Both the position numbers and the translations under genes were made by a program. A stretch of DNA of 64,000 bases from Acrocarpospora pleiomorpha (GTDB lineage Bacteria; Actinomycetota; Actinomycetes; Streptosporangiales; Streptosporangiaceae), in assembly GCF_009687885.1 (NCBI RefSeq), contig NZ_BLAF01000005.1, positions 209,118 to 273,117 on the forward strand, written 5' to 3'. The notes under the pieces are model-generated. The model made no database searches and was not told the origin of the DNA. It was given only the letters and a program-made list of their open reading frames with translations. The first letter of the stretch is position 1; each line of letters starts with the position of its first letter. Below, one piece after another: positions 16,121 to 26,034 of this stretch.

Positions 16121-16333
16121 GGGTCGGGCTGGGGTCCAGCCGGACGGCGGGATATCGCCCCGGTACGGGCCCTGGACCACGGGCGGGTTGAGGGTCTCCT
16201 TGATGGTCTGGGCGTTCACCCAGCGGATCAAGTTGAAGATCGAGCCGGCCTTGTCCTTGGTGCCGGAGGCGGACACGGCCTAGCCGTTTCCCGTCACCAT
16301 GTTGATCACCCCGGGCGGCGGCCCTGCCGCCTA
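16121..16333 (-). pseudogene. P5C dehydrogenase remnant with internal deletion
   Basis: This stretch is a diverged copy of the intact P5C dehydrogenase gene at 18667-20328. Bases 16121-16269 match its 3' end (the protein segment DKAGSIFNLIRWVNAQTIKE is readable). From about 16270 the match jumps to intact-gene positions near 19577-19633, so roughly 750 bp are deleted. The fragment ends just before the left 31-bp palindrome. Confidence 0.88.
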
Positions 16334-16394
16334 ACCAGCGGGGAGCCGCCGAAGGGTTGAGGGCATCAGCTAGGCCTGACCAGCGGTGTTCTAT

Positions 16395-16425
16395 GAGAAG
16401 TATAGTTATGATAACTGTACTTCTC
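16395..16425. repeat. left 31-bp palindrome bounding the ATPase island
   Basis: Arms GAGAAGTATAGTTAT and ATAACTGTACTTCTC pair with one mismatch around a single G. It matches the right palindrome core at 18621-18651 in 29 of 31 bases. It ends 15 bases before the ATPase start codon and contains TATGAT, so it may act as operator or promoter as well as boundary. Confidence 0.88.
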
Positions 16426-16440
16426 AAAGCTGGAGCGTGG

Positions 16441-17901
16441 ATGCGCAAGCCGCCGGACATGTTCGATCGGGACCGCGAATGGGCGGCCCTGGTGCGTTTC
16501 GCGAGCGATGAACAGCCCGGGGCGACGCTGGGTGTGGTGTCCGGCCGCCGGCGGCAGGGGAAGAGCTTCCTTCTCGAATCGTTGTGCCAGGAGGCGGGCG
16601 GGTTCTACTTCTCGGCGCAGGAGGCGACGGACGCCGAATCCCTGGCCTCGCTGGGTGCGGCGCTGACGAGATATCTGGATCCGGTGGTTCCGTTCGTGTT
16701 GCCGAACTGGGCGACCGCCATCGACGCGCTGCTGCGGATCGGCAGGGATCGGGCGATCCCCGTGGTGATCGACGAGTTCCCGTACCTTGCCCGGGCACAT
16801 CCCGCGCTGCCGTCGATCATTCAAGGGGCCTACGCGCCCCGGCGGGCCGAGCGCGTGGAATCGCGGACCCGGCTGCTGCTGTGCGGCTCGGCCATGTCGT
16901 TCATGGGCCGCCTGCTGTCGGGCAACGCGCCGCTTCGCGGGCGGGCGTCGCTGGATCTGCCGGTGGACACCCTCGACTACCGGCTCGCACGCCGATTCTG
17001 GGAGATCGAGGACGTCCGCCTGGCGGCGCTGGTGCACGCGGTCGTCGGCGGTACACCCGCCTACCGTACCGAGATGATCCGCTACGACCGCCCCCGCGAT
17101 CTCGGCGATTTCGACGACTGGGTGGTCCGGGCCGTGCTGTCGCCCGGCAGTCCCATGTTCCTGGAGGCCCGATATCTCCTGGCCGAAGAACCCGACCTGA
17201 GAGATAGCGCCATGTACCACTCCGTGCTCGCGGCTATCGCCGAGGGCAACAACGGGCGAGGCGGTATCGCCGGCTATGTCGGCCGCAAGAGCAACGATCT
17301 CTCGCATCCGCTGACGGTTCTGGAGGACGCGGGCCTCATCGTCCGGGAGAGCGACGCCTTCCGCGGCAACCGCACCAATTTCCGGATCAAGGAACCACTG
17401 CTCACCTTCTACCACACGATCATGCGACCGTTCTGGCCCCAGCTCATGCGCGCCACCGCCACCGACCGCATCTGGCAGCACGCCACGCAGCGTTTCACCG
17501 GCAACGTCCTCGGCCCCCATTTCGAGCGCCTCTGCCGCGACTGGACCCTGCACTTCGCCGAGGACCGTTTCGGCGGCTGGCCGGTCGAGGTCACCGCAGG
17601 AACCGTCAACGACCCCGCGAACCGCACCACCCACGAACTCGACGTGGTCGCGATCGGCCACGCCGACGGCGGAAAACCCCCACTCCTGGCCATCGGCGAA
17701 GCGAAATGGGGCGACACCATGGGCATCGGCCACCTCGACCGCCTCCGCCGCATCCGCGACCTGCTCTCCCACAACGACCGCTACGACACCTCCCAAACCC
17801 GCCTGATCTGCTTCTCAGCCACAGGCTTCACCGACGACCTCCTCCACACCCGCGACCAGGGCGAGGTCGACCTGATCACCCTCTCCGACCTGTACGACTA
17901 G
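16441..17901 (+). CDS. archaeal-type ATPase with C-terminal DUF234 / PD-(D/E)XK-like domain
   Basis: A 486-residue STAND-like P-loop protein. The N-terminal ATPase (about 7-230) starts with FDRDREW and has Walker A GRRRQGKS, Walker B PVVIDEFPYL and a sensor segment LLLCGSAMS. A winged-helix region (about 270-320) follows, then a C-terminal domain with HELDVVAIG and LLAIGEAKW, whose D...ExK spacing fits a restriction-endonuclease-like fold, as in DUF234. Substrate and trigger are unknown; relatives are scattered in prokaryotes and often mobile. GGAG precedes ATG 16441. It sits between two 31-bp palindromes, suggesting transfer. Confidence 0.85.
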   Translation: MRKPPDMFDRDREWAALVRFASDEQPGATLGVVSGRRRQGKSFLLESLCQEAGGFYFSAQEATDAESLASLGAALTRYLDPVVPFVLPNWATAIDALLRIGRDRAIPVVIDEFPYLARAHPALPSIIQGAYAPRRAERVESRTRLLLCGSAMSFMGRLLSGNAPLRGRASLDLPVDTLDYRLARRFWEIEDVRLAALVHAVVGGTPAYRTEMIRYDRPRDLGDFDDWVVRAVLSPGSPMFLEARYLLAEEPDLRDSAMYHSVLAAIAEGNNGRGGIAGYVGRKSNDLSHPLTVLEDAGLIVRESDAFRGNRTNFRIKEPLLTFYHTIMRPFWPQLMRATATDRIWQHATQRFTGNVLGPHFERLCRDWTLHFAEDRFGGWPVEVTAGTVNDPANRTTHELDVVAIGHADGGKPPLLAIGEAKWGDTMGIGHLDRLRRIRDLLSHNDRYDTSQTRLICFSATGFTDDLLHTRDQGEVDLITLSDLYD

Positions 17902-17916
17902 CAGTCACTCTTCGCC

Positions 17917-17958
17917 CAGGTCAGAGCTCTGGTTGGACCCCAGCCTGGCTGGGGGAGA
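17917..17958 (-). pseudogene. short P5C dehydrogenase 3'-end fragment
   Basis: About 42 bases after the ATPase gene (core GGTCAGAG, then CTGGTTGG, then CCAGCCTG, then CTGGGGGA) match the extreme 3' end of the intact P5C dehydrogenase gene at 18663-18704. It marks an earlier junction between the ATPase and that gene. Confidence 0.65.
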
Positions 17959-18140
17959 CGGATCAACTGGCGCATTCGAGGGCGGTTCGCCCCTGGACGG
18001 GAGCCTGCGCCTGGTGGGGGATATGGCCGGTGAGGGTGACCCTTGCCGCGGCCCCGTGACCATCACGCCATGCGCCGAGCCTACGATGTCCGATGAGTCA
18101 AGGGGTTGCAGTTACTGCAGATATCAAGCTGGGAGTGGTC

Positions 18141-18590
18141 ATGTCGCGAACTGGCGTTCTTGCCAATGCGACACGTGTCGAAGCGGATGGTGACGAGCAG
18201 GAGTTCCTTGCTCGAGTTGAGGCCACCGCCGAGAATGCCGCGCAGCTCGTTTTGCGCGGAACGGATGGCCAGGACATCGTTCTGCCTGAGCCATTGCTCA
18301 CGCTGGTGCTGGCGGCGATTCATGACCTGGCCAGGGGCAACGCCGTCCTGGCGCTCGCTGTGGAGACTCGCCTGACCCCCAACGAGGTCGCCCAGATGCT
18401 TGGCGTTTCGCGTCCTTTTGTCACCCGGTTGCTCGACGAAGGCGAGATCCCCGCGCAGCACCTCCCCGACAGCCGTCACCGCCTTGTCCGGCTGGCCGAT
18501 GTCCTGGCCTTTCAGGCTCGCCGCGAGCGTCGCGCTGAAGGAAGGCGAAGAATCATCGGGGCCGCAGAGGACGCGGATCTGCCCTACTAA
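18141..18590 (+). CDS. excisionase-type HTH protein, orphan antitoxin-like
   Basis: A 149-residue protein. The N-terminal half is unrecognised; the C-terminal half is a MerR/excisionase-like helix-turn-helix (LTPNEVAQMLGVSRPFVTRL, then GEIPAQHLPDSRHRLVRLAD). Proteins of this layout commonly serve as antitoxins encoded just before a PIN-domain toxin. No toxin follows here: the right palindrome begins 20 bases after the stop. It may therefore be an orphan regulator acting on the palindromes. ATG 18141 is preceded by GGGAG; an upstream GTG-type extension to 18093 is less likely. Confidence 0.75.
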   Translation: MSRTGVLANATRVEADGDEQEFLARVEATAENAAQLVLRGTDGQDIVLPEPLLTLVLAAIHDLARGNAVLALAVETRLTPNEVAQMLGVSRPFVTRLLDEGEIPAQHLPDSRHRLVRLADVLAFQARRERRAEGRRRIIGAAEDADLPY

Positions 18591-18610
18591 CGCTCGGAGA
18601 ATAGCTGACG

Positions 18611-18661
18611 ACATATCTAAGAGAAGTACAGTTATGGTAACTGTACTTCTCTTAGATATGT
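18611..18661. repeat. right palindrome bounding the ATPase island
   Basis: Perfect 24-bp arms (18611-18634 and 18638-18661) flank a 3-base centre TGG. Its inner 31 bases (18621-18651) match the left palindrome at 16395 in 29 positions. It lies between the HTH gene stop and the stop of the convergent P5C dehydrogenase, so it could also act as a bidirectional terminator. Confidence 0.9.
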
Positions 18662-18666
18662 GCAGG

Positions 18667-20328
18667 TCAGAGGTCTGGTTGGGTCCAGCCTGACTGGGGG
18701 ATGTCGCCGCGGTAGGGGCCCTGGACGATTGGGGGGTTGAGGGTTTCCTTGATGGTGCGGGCGTTGACCCAGCGGATCAGGTTGAAGATGGAGCCGGCTT
18801 TGTCGTTGGTGCCGGAGGAGCGGGCGCCGCCGAAGGGCTGTTGGCCTACTACCGCGCCGGTGGGTTTGTCGTTGATGTAGAAATTGCCGGCGGCGAAGCG
18901 GAGGCGGGCGGAGGCGGAGGTGATGATGCGGCGGTCTTGGGCGATCAAGGAGCCGGTGAGGGCGTAGGGGGAGGCGGATTCCATCTGGTCCAGGACGGGG
19001 TCGAAGTCGGCGTCGTCGTAGACGTGGACGGCGAGGATGGGGCCGAAGTATTCGGTGGTGAAGATCTCGTCGGTGCGGTCGGCGGACACCAGGACGGTCG
19101 GTTTCACGAAATATCCGGTTGAGTCGTCGTATGAGCCGGTCAGGACGTCGATCGTGGGCGTCGCGCGAGCCCGGTCGATGGCGGCCTTGTGCTTGGCGAA
19201 GGCGCGGGCGTCGATGACGGCGCCGAGGAAGGCGGACAGATCGGCGGAGACGTCGCCGATCGTCAGCGATTCGGCGGTGCCGACGAGCTCGTCCCGGAGC
19301 GATCCCCAGATCGAACGCGGAATGTACGCCCGCGACGCCGCGGAACACTTCTGCCCCTGATACTCGAACGCCCCCCGGACCAGCGCGGTCAGCAGCGCGC
19401 CCCGATCGGCGGACGGGTGCGCGAGCACGAAGTCCTTCCCGCCGGTCTCCCCGACCAGCCGCGGATACCCGTGATAGGAGCCGATGTTCGCCCCCACACT
19501 CGCCCACAGATGCTGAAATGTCGCCGTCGACCCGGTGAAATGGATCCCCGCCAGCTGCGGATGCGGAAGAGCGACCTCGGACACCGCCTGCCCGTTCCCG
19601 GTAACCATGTTGATCACTCCGGGCGGCAGCCCCGCCGCCTCCAGCAACCGCATCGTGAAATGCGCCGCGAACTGCTGCGTCGGCGACGGCTTCCACACCA
19701 CCACGTTCCCCATCAGCGCCACCGAAGCCGGCAGATTCCCCGCGATGGCCGTGAAGTTGAACGGCGTGATCGCCAGAACGAAGCCCTCCAGCGGCCGGTA
19801 CTCCATCCGGTTCCACACCCCGGGCGAGGAAACCGGCTGCTCGGTGTACAGCTGCCGCGCGTACGCCACGTTGAAGCGCAGGAAGTCGATCAGCTCGCAG
19901 GCCGCGTCGATCTCGGCCTGCTGCGCCGACTTGGACTGGCCGAGGATGGTCGCGCCGTTCAGCGTGTTGCGCCACGGACCCGACAGCAGGTCGGCCGCGC
20001 GCAGGAAGACCGCCGCCCGCTCGTCGAACGGGAGCGCCCGCCACTCCGGCGCCGCCGCCAGCGCCGCCGAGATGGCCGCCGACACGTCGGCGTTGGTGGC
20101 GTCAGCCGTACGGCCGAGAACGGCCTGGCGGTTGTGGGGTTGCACGACGGGGATCGGGGAGCCGCCGCCCATCCGGCGTTCGCCGCCGACGGTCATGGTC
20201 AGGTCGAGGTCGGCCCCGGCGAGTTCCTTGATCCGGCTCTCCAGCGCGGCCCGCTCGGCGCTGCCCGGCGGGTAGCCCTGCACTGGCTCGTTCGCCGGCA
20301 CGGGGACATTTGATACGGAATCCATCAT
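18667..20328 (-). CDS. 1-pyrroline-5-carboxylate dehydrogenase
   Basis: This enzyme oxidises glutamate-5-semialdehyde (from P5C) to glutamate with NAD, the second step of proline catabolism. At 553 residues it matches the actinobacterial/eukaryotic-type family. Catalytic Glu (LVGETGGKDF) and Cys (YQGQKCSAASR) are visible, with FNFTAIAGN and FTGSTATF of the nucleotide fold. The start overlaps the proline dehydrogenase stop (ATGA), so the two are coupled. Its 3' end has been copied at least twice in the neighbouring 2.5 kb. Confidence 0.95.
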   Translation of the reverse strand: MMDSVSNVPVPANEPVQGYPPGSAERAALESRIKELAGADLDLTMTVGGERRMGGGSPIPVVQPHNRQAVLGRTADATNADVSAAISAALAAAPEWRALPFDERAAVFLRAADLLSGPWRNTLNGATILGQSKSAQQAEIDAACELIDFLRFNVAYARQLYTEQPVSSPGVWNRMEYRPLEGFVLAITPFNFTAIAGNLPASVALMGNVVVWKPSPTQQFAAHFTMRLLEAAGLPPGVINMVTGNGQAVSEVALPHPQLAGIHFTGSTATFQHLWASVGANIGSYHGYPRLVGETGGKDFVLAHPSADRGALLTALVRGAFEYQGQKCSAASRAYIPRSIWGSLRDELVGTAESLTIGDVSADLSAFLGAVIDARAFAKHKAAIDRARATPTIDVLTGSYDDSTGYFVKPTVLVSADRTDEIFTTEYFGPILAVHVYDDADFDPVLDQMESASPYALTGSLIAQDRRIITSASARLRFAAGNFYINDKPTGAVVGQQPFGGARSSGTNDKAGSIFNLIRWVNARTIKETLNPPIVQGPYRGDIPQSGWTQPDL

Positions 20329-21224
20329 TTACCCCCAAGGGAACGCAGGAAGAAGGTGACGTTGGCCGGGCGTTCGGCGAGGCGGCGCATGAAGTAGCCG
20401 TACCAGTCGTCGCCGTAGGGCACGTAGACGCGGACGTTCGCGCCGGAGCGGGCGAGCGCGAGCTGTTTGTCGGTGCGGATGCCGTACAACATCTGGAATT
20501 CGTAGCCGGGGCGGCCGTCGGCGAGGGTCTCGGCGATCGTGATCAGCCGGTCGTCGTGGGTGGCGATCATGGGGTAGCCGGTGCCGGACATGAGCACCTT
20601 CAGGCAGCGCACGTACGCCCGGTCCACCTCGCTCCCGCGCTGGTACGCCACCGACGCGGGCTCGTCGTAGGCGCCCTTCACCAGGCGGACCCGGGAGTCG
20701 CGCAGATCCCGGCAGTCGGCCTCGCTGCGGAACAGGTAGGACTGGATCGCCACTCCCGTGTCGGGAAAATCCGTCCGGAGCGCCCGCAGGATCGCCAGCG
20801 TGGAGTCGACCGTGGTGTGGTCCTCCATGTCGAGCGTCACCGTGGAGCCGTTCTCCCTGGCCGCCTCGCAGATCCGCTGGGCGTGATCGAGCGCCATCCC
20901 GTCGTCCAGCGCCTGCCCCACCGCCGACAGCTTCACCGAAACCTCGGCCCGATCGCCGAACCCGAGCGGGCGCAGCGCCTCAAGCAGCCGCACGTACGCC
21001 TTGGTGGTCTCGACGGCGGCCCCCGTATCGCGGACCTCTTCCCCCAGATGGTCGATCGTGGACATCAACCCCAGATCGGCCAGCCGCCGGGTCGCCGTGA
21101 CCGCGTCGATGGTCTGCTCACCCGCCACGAACCGGTCCACCACCCGGCGGGTCAGCGGAAACCGGGACACCGCACGCCGCGCCCGCTTGTTCCGGGACGC
21201 AGCCAGAAGCACCTCACCAAGCAT
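20325..21224 (-). CDS. proline dehydrogenase
   Basis: A 299-residue FAD-dependent proline dehydrogenase, the monofunctional type, oxidising proline to 1-pyrroline-5-carboxylate and passing electrons to quinone at the membrane. It has the TIM-barrel segments SVKLSAVG, TLDMEDHTT, VAIQSYLFRSE and the substrate/FAD motif RLVKGAYDEP. It is the first gene of the two-gene proline operon and divergent from a PucR-type regulator 75 bases away, which probably controls it in response to proline. Confidence 0.95.
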   Translation of the reverse strand: MLGEVLLAASRNKRARRAVSRFPLTRRVVDRFVAGEQTIDAVTATRRLADLGLMSTIDHLGEEVRDTGAAVETTKAYVRLLEALRPLGFGDRAEVSVKLSAVGQALDDGMALDHAQRICEAARENGSTVTLDMEDHTTVDSTLAILRALRTDFPDTGVAIQSYLFRSEADCRDLRDSRVRLVKGAYDEPASVAYQRGSEVDRAYVRCLKVLMSGTGYPMIATHDDRLITIAETLADGRPGYEFQMLYGIRTDKQLALARSGANVRVYVPYGDDWYGYFMRRLAERPANVTFFLRSLGGK

Positions 21225-21299
21225 GCAACCAGCCTAAATCTCCTTCTCAGCTGCCTTCCACGGACATCCGGCCAAGCGTGTTCAGACAAATGCTCAATA

Positions 21300-22315
21300 A
21301 TGGTCCACGTGCAGGAACTCGTCGACGAGATCGCCCGCCTGCTGGACGCGTCGGTGACCTTGGAGGACCGATCGTTCCAGCTCGTCGCGTACGGCGCGCA
21401 GAGCGGGGACATCGACGCGGTCCGTGAGGAGGTGATCCTGCGCAGGCGCGCCACCGACGCCACCCGCGCCCACTTCGAGGCGTACGGGATCGCCTCCGCC
21501 GAAGGCCCCGTCCGGATCCCGGCCATCGCGGGCGTGCTCGGCCGGGTCTGCGTGCCGCTCCGCCACAAGGGCGTGACCTACGGCTACCTGTGGCTGCTCG
21601 ACTCCGGCGACCTCACTGACGATCGTCTTAAGACGATCGAACCCCTGGTCGCGCGGGCGGCGGCGACCCTCGCCAGGGAGACCCAGACCCGCCAGGTCCC
21701 GCTCGAGGACCTGTTCTCCGCCAACCCCGACACCCGCGCCGCCTCCGCCGCTGACCTGGAAGGACCGCTGGTGGCGATGGCCACCCGCGCCGCTCCCGGC
21801 CAGGTCGCGGCGCTGTGGACGCTCCCGCACGACGTCAGCGTCGACCTCACGCTGACCTGCCCCGCGTTCCTCGTCCCCGCCGCCCAGGCCCGCGACGTCG
21901 CCCGCCGCGTCCAGGACATGTACGGCACCGCCACCGGCGTCGGCGCCCCCCGCCAGGACGCGGCCGACGCCTGGGAGAGCTGGCGCGAAGCCCTCGGCGC
22001 GCTACGCGTGGCCGAAGCCCGCAAGCTCCCCATCGCCTACTGGGCCGACCTCGGCGTCTACCGCTACCTGGTCAAACTCCCGCACAGCGAGCTGGCGGCC
22101 CTGGCCGCGGAAGCCGCGCCGCTGGGCGAGCTGGCCGCCACCGTCGAGTGTTACCTCGACCATGGCGGCCACGTCCAGGAGACGGCGGCGGCGCTCGGCG
22201 TGCACCGGCAGACGCTCTACTACCGGCTGGGCCGGGCGGCCGAGGCGACCGGCCTCAACCTGGCCGACGGCCGCGACCGCCTGCTGCTGCACCTGGCCTT
22301 GAAGGCGTCTCATCT

Positions 22316-22319
<4 letters not shown>
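21300..22319 (+). CDS. PucR-family transcriptional activator, probable proline regulator
   Basis: A 339-residue regulator: an N-terminal GAF-like sensor region (about 1-120), a linker domain and a C-terminal PucR HTH (LGVHRQTLYYRLGRAAEATG, near 300-320). PucR-type proteins such as B. subtilis PutR activate proline catabolic genes when proline is present. Its divergent position beside the proline dehydrogenase gene supports that role. ATG 21300 is the only start that fits the intergenic gap. Its stop overlaps the end of the convergent glycosyltransferase gene. Confidence 0.87.
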
Positions 22320-23359
<1,040 letters not shown>

Positions 23360-23473
23360 GGCACACCTCATGGCGGTGATCGCGATGAAAGGGTGTGCCT
23401 GCGTCTTAGGCACCAGGTATGTAGCTCTCCTTACCGTACATCGACCGGCGCTAAACACAAACTTTCCCGGGAA

Positions 23474-25255
23474 CTAGCGAGCCCGCCGCAGCGTGAGCAC
23501 CGTGATCTCGTCGATGATCCGGTCCCCGGTGAAGGCCCGGTGGTCCTCCTCGATGGCCTTCACCACCGCCGCCGGCGGCTGGTTCGCGCACCGGGCCAGC
23601 ACCTCGGTCAGCCGGTCCTCGCCGTAACCCGCCCCGTCCGCGCTGCGGGAGCCGACCAGGCCGTCCGAGTAGAGCACCAGCGTCTCCCCGGCCGCCAGCG
23701 TGAGCTCCTCGGTGGCCGGGTCCGCGCCCTCCTCGAAGCCCAGCGGAACCCCGCCGCCGTCGGTGAAACGCACCCCGCCGTCGGGTTGCAGCAGGGCGGC
23801 GGGGTGGTGGCCGGCGGAGGCCAGCCGTACCTTCCTGCCGCGCACGAAACCGGCCGCGGCCATCACGAACAGGCCCGTGTGCTGCGCCACCAGCGCGTCG
23901 TTGACCTTGCGCAGGGCCGCGCCGGGGTCGCGCTCCCAGACGCTCATCACCCGCAAGCCGTTGCGGACCAGCGAGGTCACCGACGCCGCCTCGTCGCCCC
24001 GGCCGGCCGCGCTGCCGATCACGAAGCCCCAGCCGCCCTTCATCGGGAAGACGTCGTAGAACTCGCCGCCGATCGCGCGCAGGCCGGAGCCCGGGTGGTA
24101 GATGGCGGCGGTCTCGAAGCCCTGGATGTCGGGCAATGTCCGGGGGAGGACCCCGCTGCGCAGCGCGTCGGCGGCGTTCGAGCTGCGCTGGAAGCTTCGC
24201 TGGGCGCGCAGGGCCAGGCCCAGGTGGAGCGCGACCTCCTCCAGCAGGCCCAGGTCGGCGAGGCCGAACGGGGGGCGGTCGCGGAGCCGTACCAGCGTGA
24301 GGACGCCGTTGATCTCGTCGTCGGTGCGGATCGGGACCGACAGCAGCGAACCGGCGCGCATCTGGGCGAGCAGGTCGTCGCCCAGCAGGCCCTCATCGGT
24401 CAGCATCTCGTGGATGAGGCCGCTCTGGGTGGCCAGCACGTGGGCGACCAGCGGGGCGTCCGCCGGGGGGAGCGCCTCGACCGCGCGCTGCAGCCGCGCC
24501 ACCGGCTCGGCGCTCGGCGCGATCACCGCCGACCGGTGCGGCACGCCGTCGCGGAGGATGTCGGCGATCACCCAGTCCGCGGTCTCCGCCGCCAGCAGTC
24601 GCGCCGCCCGGATCAGCGCCACCGGCTCGCGCAGGCTCTCCTCGTCCAGCAGCAGCCTGGTCAGCCGGGAGAGCAGCTCGTGCCGCCGCGCCGCGGCCAG
24701 GAACAGCGCCTCGTCCGGCGCCTGCGCGCGATCCGGGGGCTCGGGCAGCTGGACCTCGGTCGGCAGCGCGACCGCCGCCACCATCTCCTGCGGTTCGCCC
24801 GGCATGCGCAGCCGGCTCAGCACCAGCCGGACCGTGTGCGTGCGTCCCTGGTGGTTCAGCCGGGTCTCGAAGGTGGTGCTCTCCTCGCTGCGCAGCGCCG
24901 CGCTCAGCTGGGCCCGGAACGCCGCCCGCTCGGACGATTCGATCAGCAGCGGGAAGCCCCGGCCGATCAGATACCCGGCCGGGCTGCCCAGCAGGCGGGT
25001 CGTCTCGTTGTTGATCCGCCGGACCGTGCCACTCGGATCCATCACGATCACCGGCACCGGCATCGTCCGGAAGATCTGCCTGAGCAGCTTCTGCTCCCGC
25101 TGCGGCCCGCCGTCCCGGCGCTTGCGCCCCCGGCCGAGCTCGGCGAGGGCGTCCCTGACCAGTTCCTCGGCCGCCGCCAGTTCCTCGCTGGGCGGCAGGG
25201 CGGCGACCCGGTCGGCGAACTCGGCCAGCCGCTGCTCAAGCTCGGTCACGGACAT
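23474..25255 (-). CDS. PAS-GAF-PP2C (SpoIIE-type) phosphatase, active site variant
   Basis: A 593-residue RsbU-like protein: N-terminal helices, a PAS domain (about 75-170, VPVIVMDPSGTVRRIN), a GAF domain (about 205-360) and a C-terminal SpoIIE phosphatase domain (about 375-590). Such enzymes dephosphorylate STAS anti-sigma antagonists and so release a sigma factor. The metal-binding site deviates: GGDFYD is GGEFYD, the usual GDV before GKG is GSA (GSAAGRG), and the last motif is DEIT rather than DDIT. Activity may be weak or lost. It is divergent from the GAF-ANTAR gene with 47 bases between. Confidence 0.9.
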   Translation of the reverse strand: MSVTELEQRLAEFADRVAALPPSEELAAAEELVRDALAELGRGRKRRDGGPQREQKLLRQIFRTMPVPVIVMDPSGTVRRINNETTRLLGSPAGYLIGRGFPLLIESSERAAFRAQLSAALRSEESTTFETRLNHQGRTHTVRLVLSRLRMPGEPQEMVAAVALPTEVQLPEPPDRAQAPDEALFLAAARRHELLSRLTRLLLDEESLREPVALIRAARLLAAETADWVIADILRDGVPHRSAVIAPSAEPVARLQRAVEALPPADAPLVAHVLATQSGLIHEMLTDEGLLGDDLLAQMRAGSLLSVPIRTDDEINGVLTLVRLRDRPPFGLADLGLLEEVALHLGLALRAQRSFQRSSNAADALRSGVLPRTLPDIQGFETAAIYHPGSGLRAIGGEFYDVFPMKGGWGFVIGSAAGRGDEAASVTSLVRNGLRVMSVWERDPGAALRKVNDALVAQHTGLFVMAAAGFVRGRKVRLASAGHHPAALLQPDGGVRFTDGGGVPLGFEEGADPATEELTLAAGETLVLYSDGLVGSRSADGAGYGEDRLTEVLARCANQPPAAVVKAIEEDHRAFTGDRIIDEITVLTLRRAR

Positions 25256-25302
25256 ATGCTCCTCTGTACATTATCCGGCGATCCAGGGGAACGGTCATCC
25301 TT

Positions 25303-25995
25303 GTGATTCCCATTCTCGCCCGCGATCTCGCGGCCCTGGGCCGGGTGACCGAGGGCGCCTCCTGCGAGAGCGTGCTGCGCGGGGTCACCGAGGCCATCGC
25401 CCGCGGCGTCCCCGGCTGCGCGGGCGGCACCGCCGAACTCTGGCAGGACGAACGCGTCCTGCTCGCCGCCTCCCACAGCGAGCTCATCGCCGTCATCGAC
25501 CGCGAGCGCGACCTGCGCGAGGGCCCGTCCCGCGACGCCCTCGCCACCGGCCGCCCCGTCGTCGCCGCCGACATCATGCGCGACCCGCGCTGGCCCCGCT
25601 ACGCGGCCGCCGCCGTCCGGCACGGCATCCGTTCCGCCCTGGTCTTGCCCGTGCGGGCCGACGGCGCCGTCGTCATCGTCGGGCTGTACGGCGTGCGCCC
25701 CGGCGTCTTCGCCGACCACGAGATCCTCACCGACCTGCTGCGCGAGCAGGTCACGGTCGCCCTGGCCAACATCTGGGAGTTCGACGACGTGCTCACCGGC
25801 GCCGCCCAGCTCCAGGAGGCGATGGCCGGACGCGCCCTCATCGACCAGGCGAAAGGCATCATCATGCAGGCCAGCGGCTGCTCCGCTGAGGCCGCCTTCG
25901 ACGAACTGCGCCGCGTCTCCCAGCACCACCAGGTCAAGGTCGCCGACCTGGCGAAACTCCTCGTAACGGAACACCAGCAGAAGAACGCGAAGTAG
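25303..25995 (+). CDS. GAF-ANTAR protein, RNA-binding antiterminator
   Basis: A 230-residue protein with an N-terminal GAF sensor (about 15-165, ending VALANIWEFDDV) and a C-terminal ANTAR three-helix bundle (about 170-225, MAGRALIDQAKGIIMQASGC). ANTAR domains bind paired hairpins in nascent RNA and block termination. It has a GTG start at 25303. Placement between the phosphatase and STAS genes suggests it senses the same stress signal, but its RNA targets are not identified here. Confidence 0.92.
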   Translation: MIPILARDLAALGRVTEGASCESVLRGVTEAIARGVPGCAGGTAELWQDERVLLAASHSELIAVIDRERDLREGPSRDALATGRPVVAADIMRDPRWPRYAAAAVRHGIRSALVLPVRADGAVVIVGLYGVRPGVFADHEILTDLLREQVTVALANIWEFDDVLTGAAQLQEAMAGRALIDQAKGIIMQASGCSAEAAFDELRRVSQHHQVKVADLAKLLVTEHQQKNAK

Positions 25996-26034
25996 CCCGG
26001 CCCCTGAAATCTACAATGTAAAGGCGCCGGGACT

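Noticed and set aside
18611..18661. Simple terminator only
   Set aside because: A terminator role is possible, but the same 31-bp core occurs upstream of the ATPase start codon, where a terminator would make no sense.
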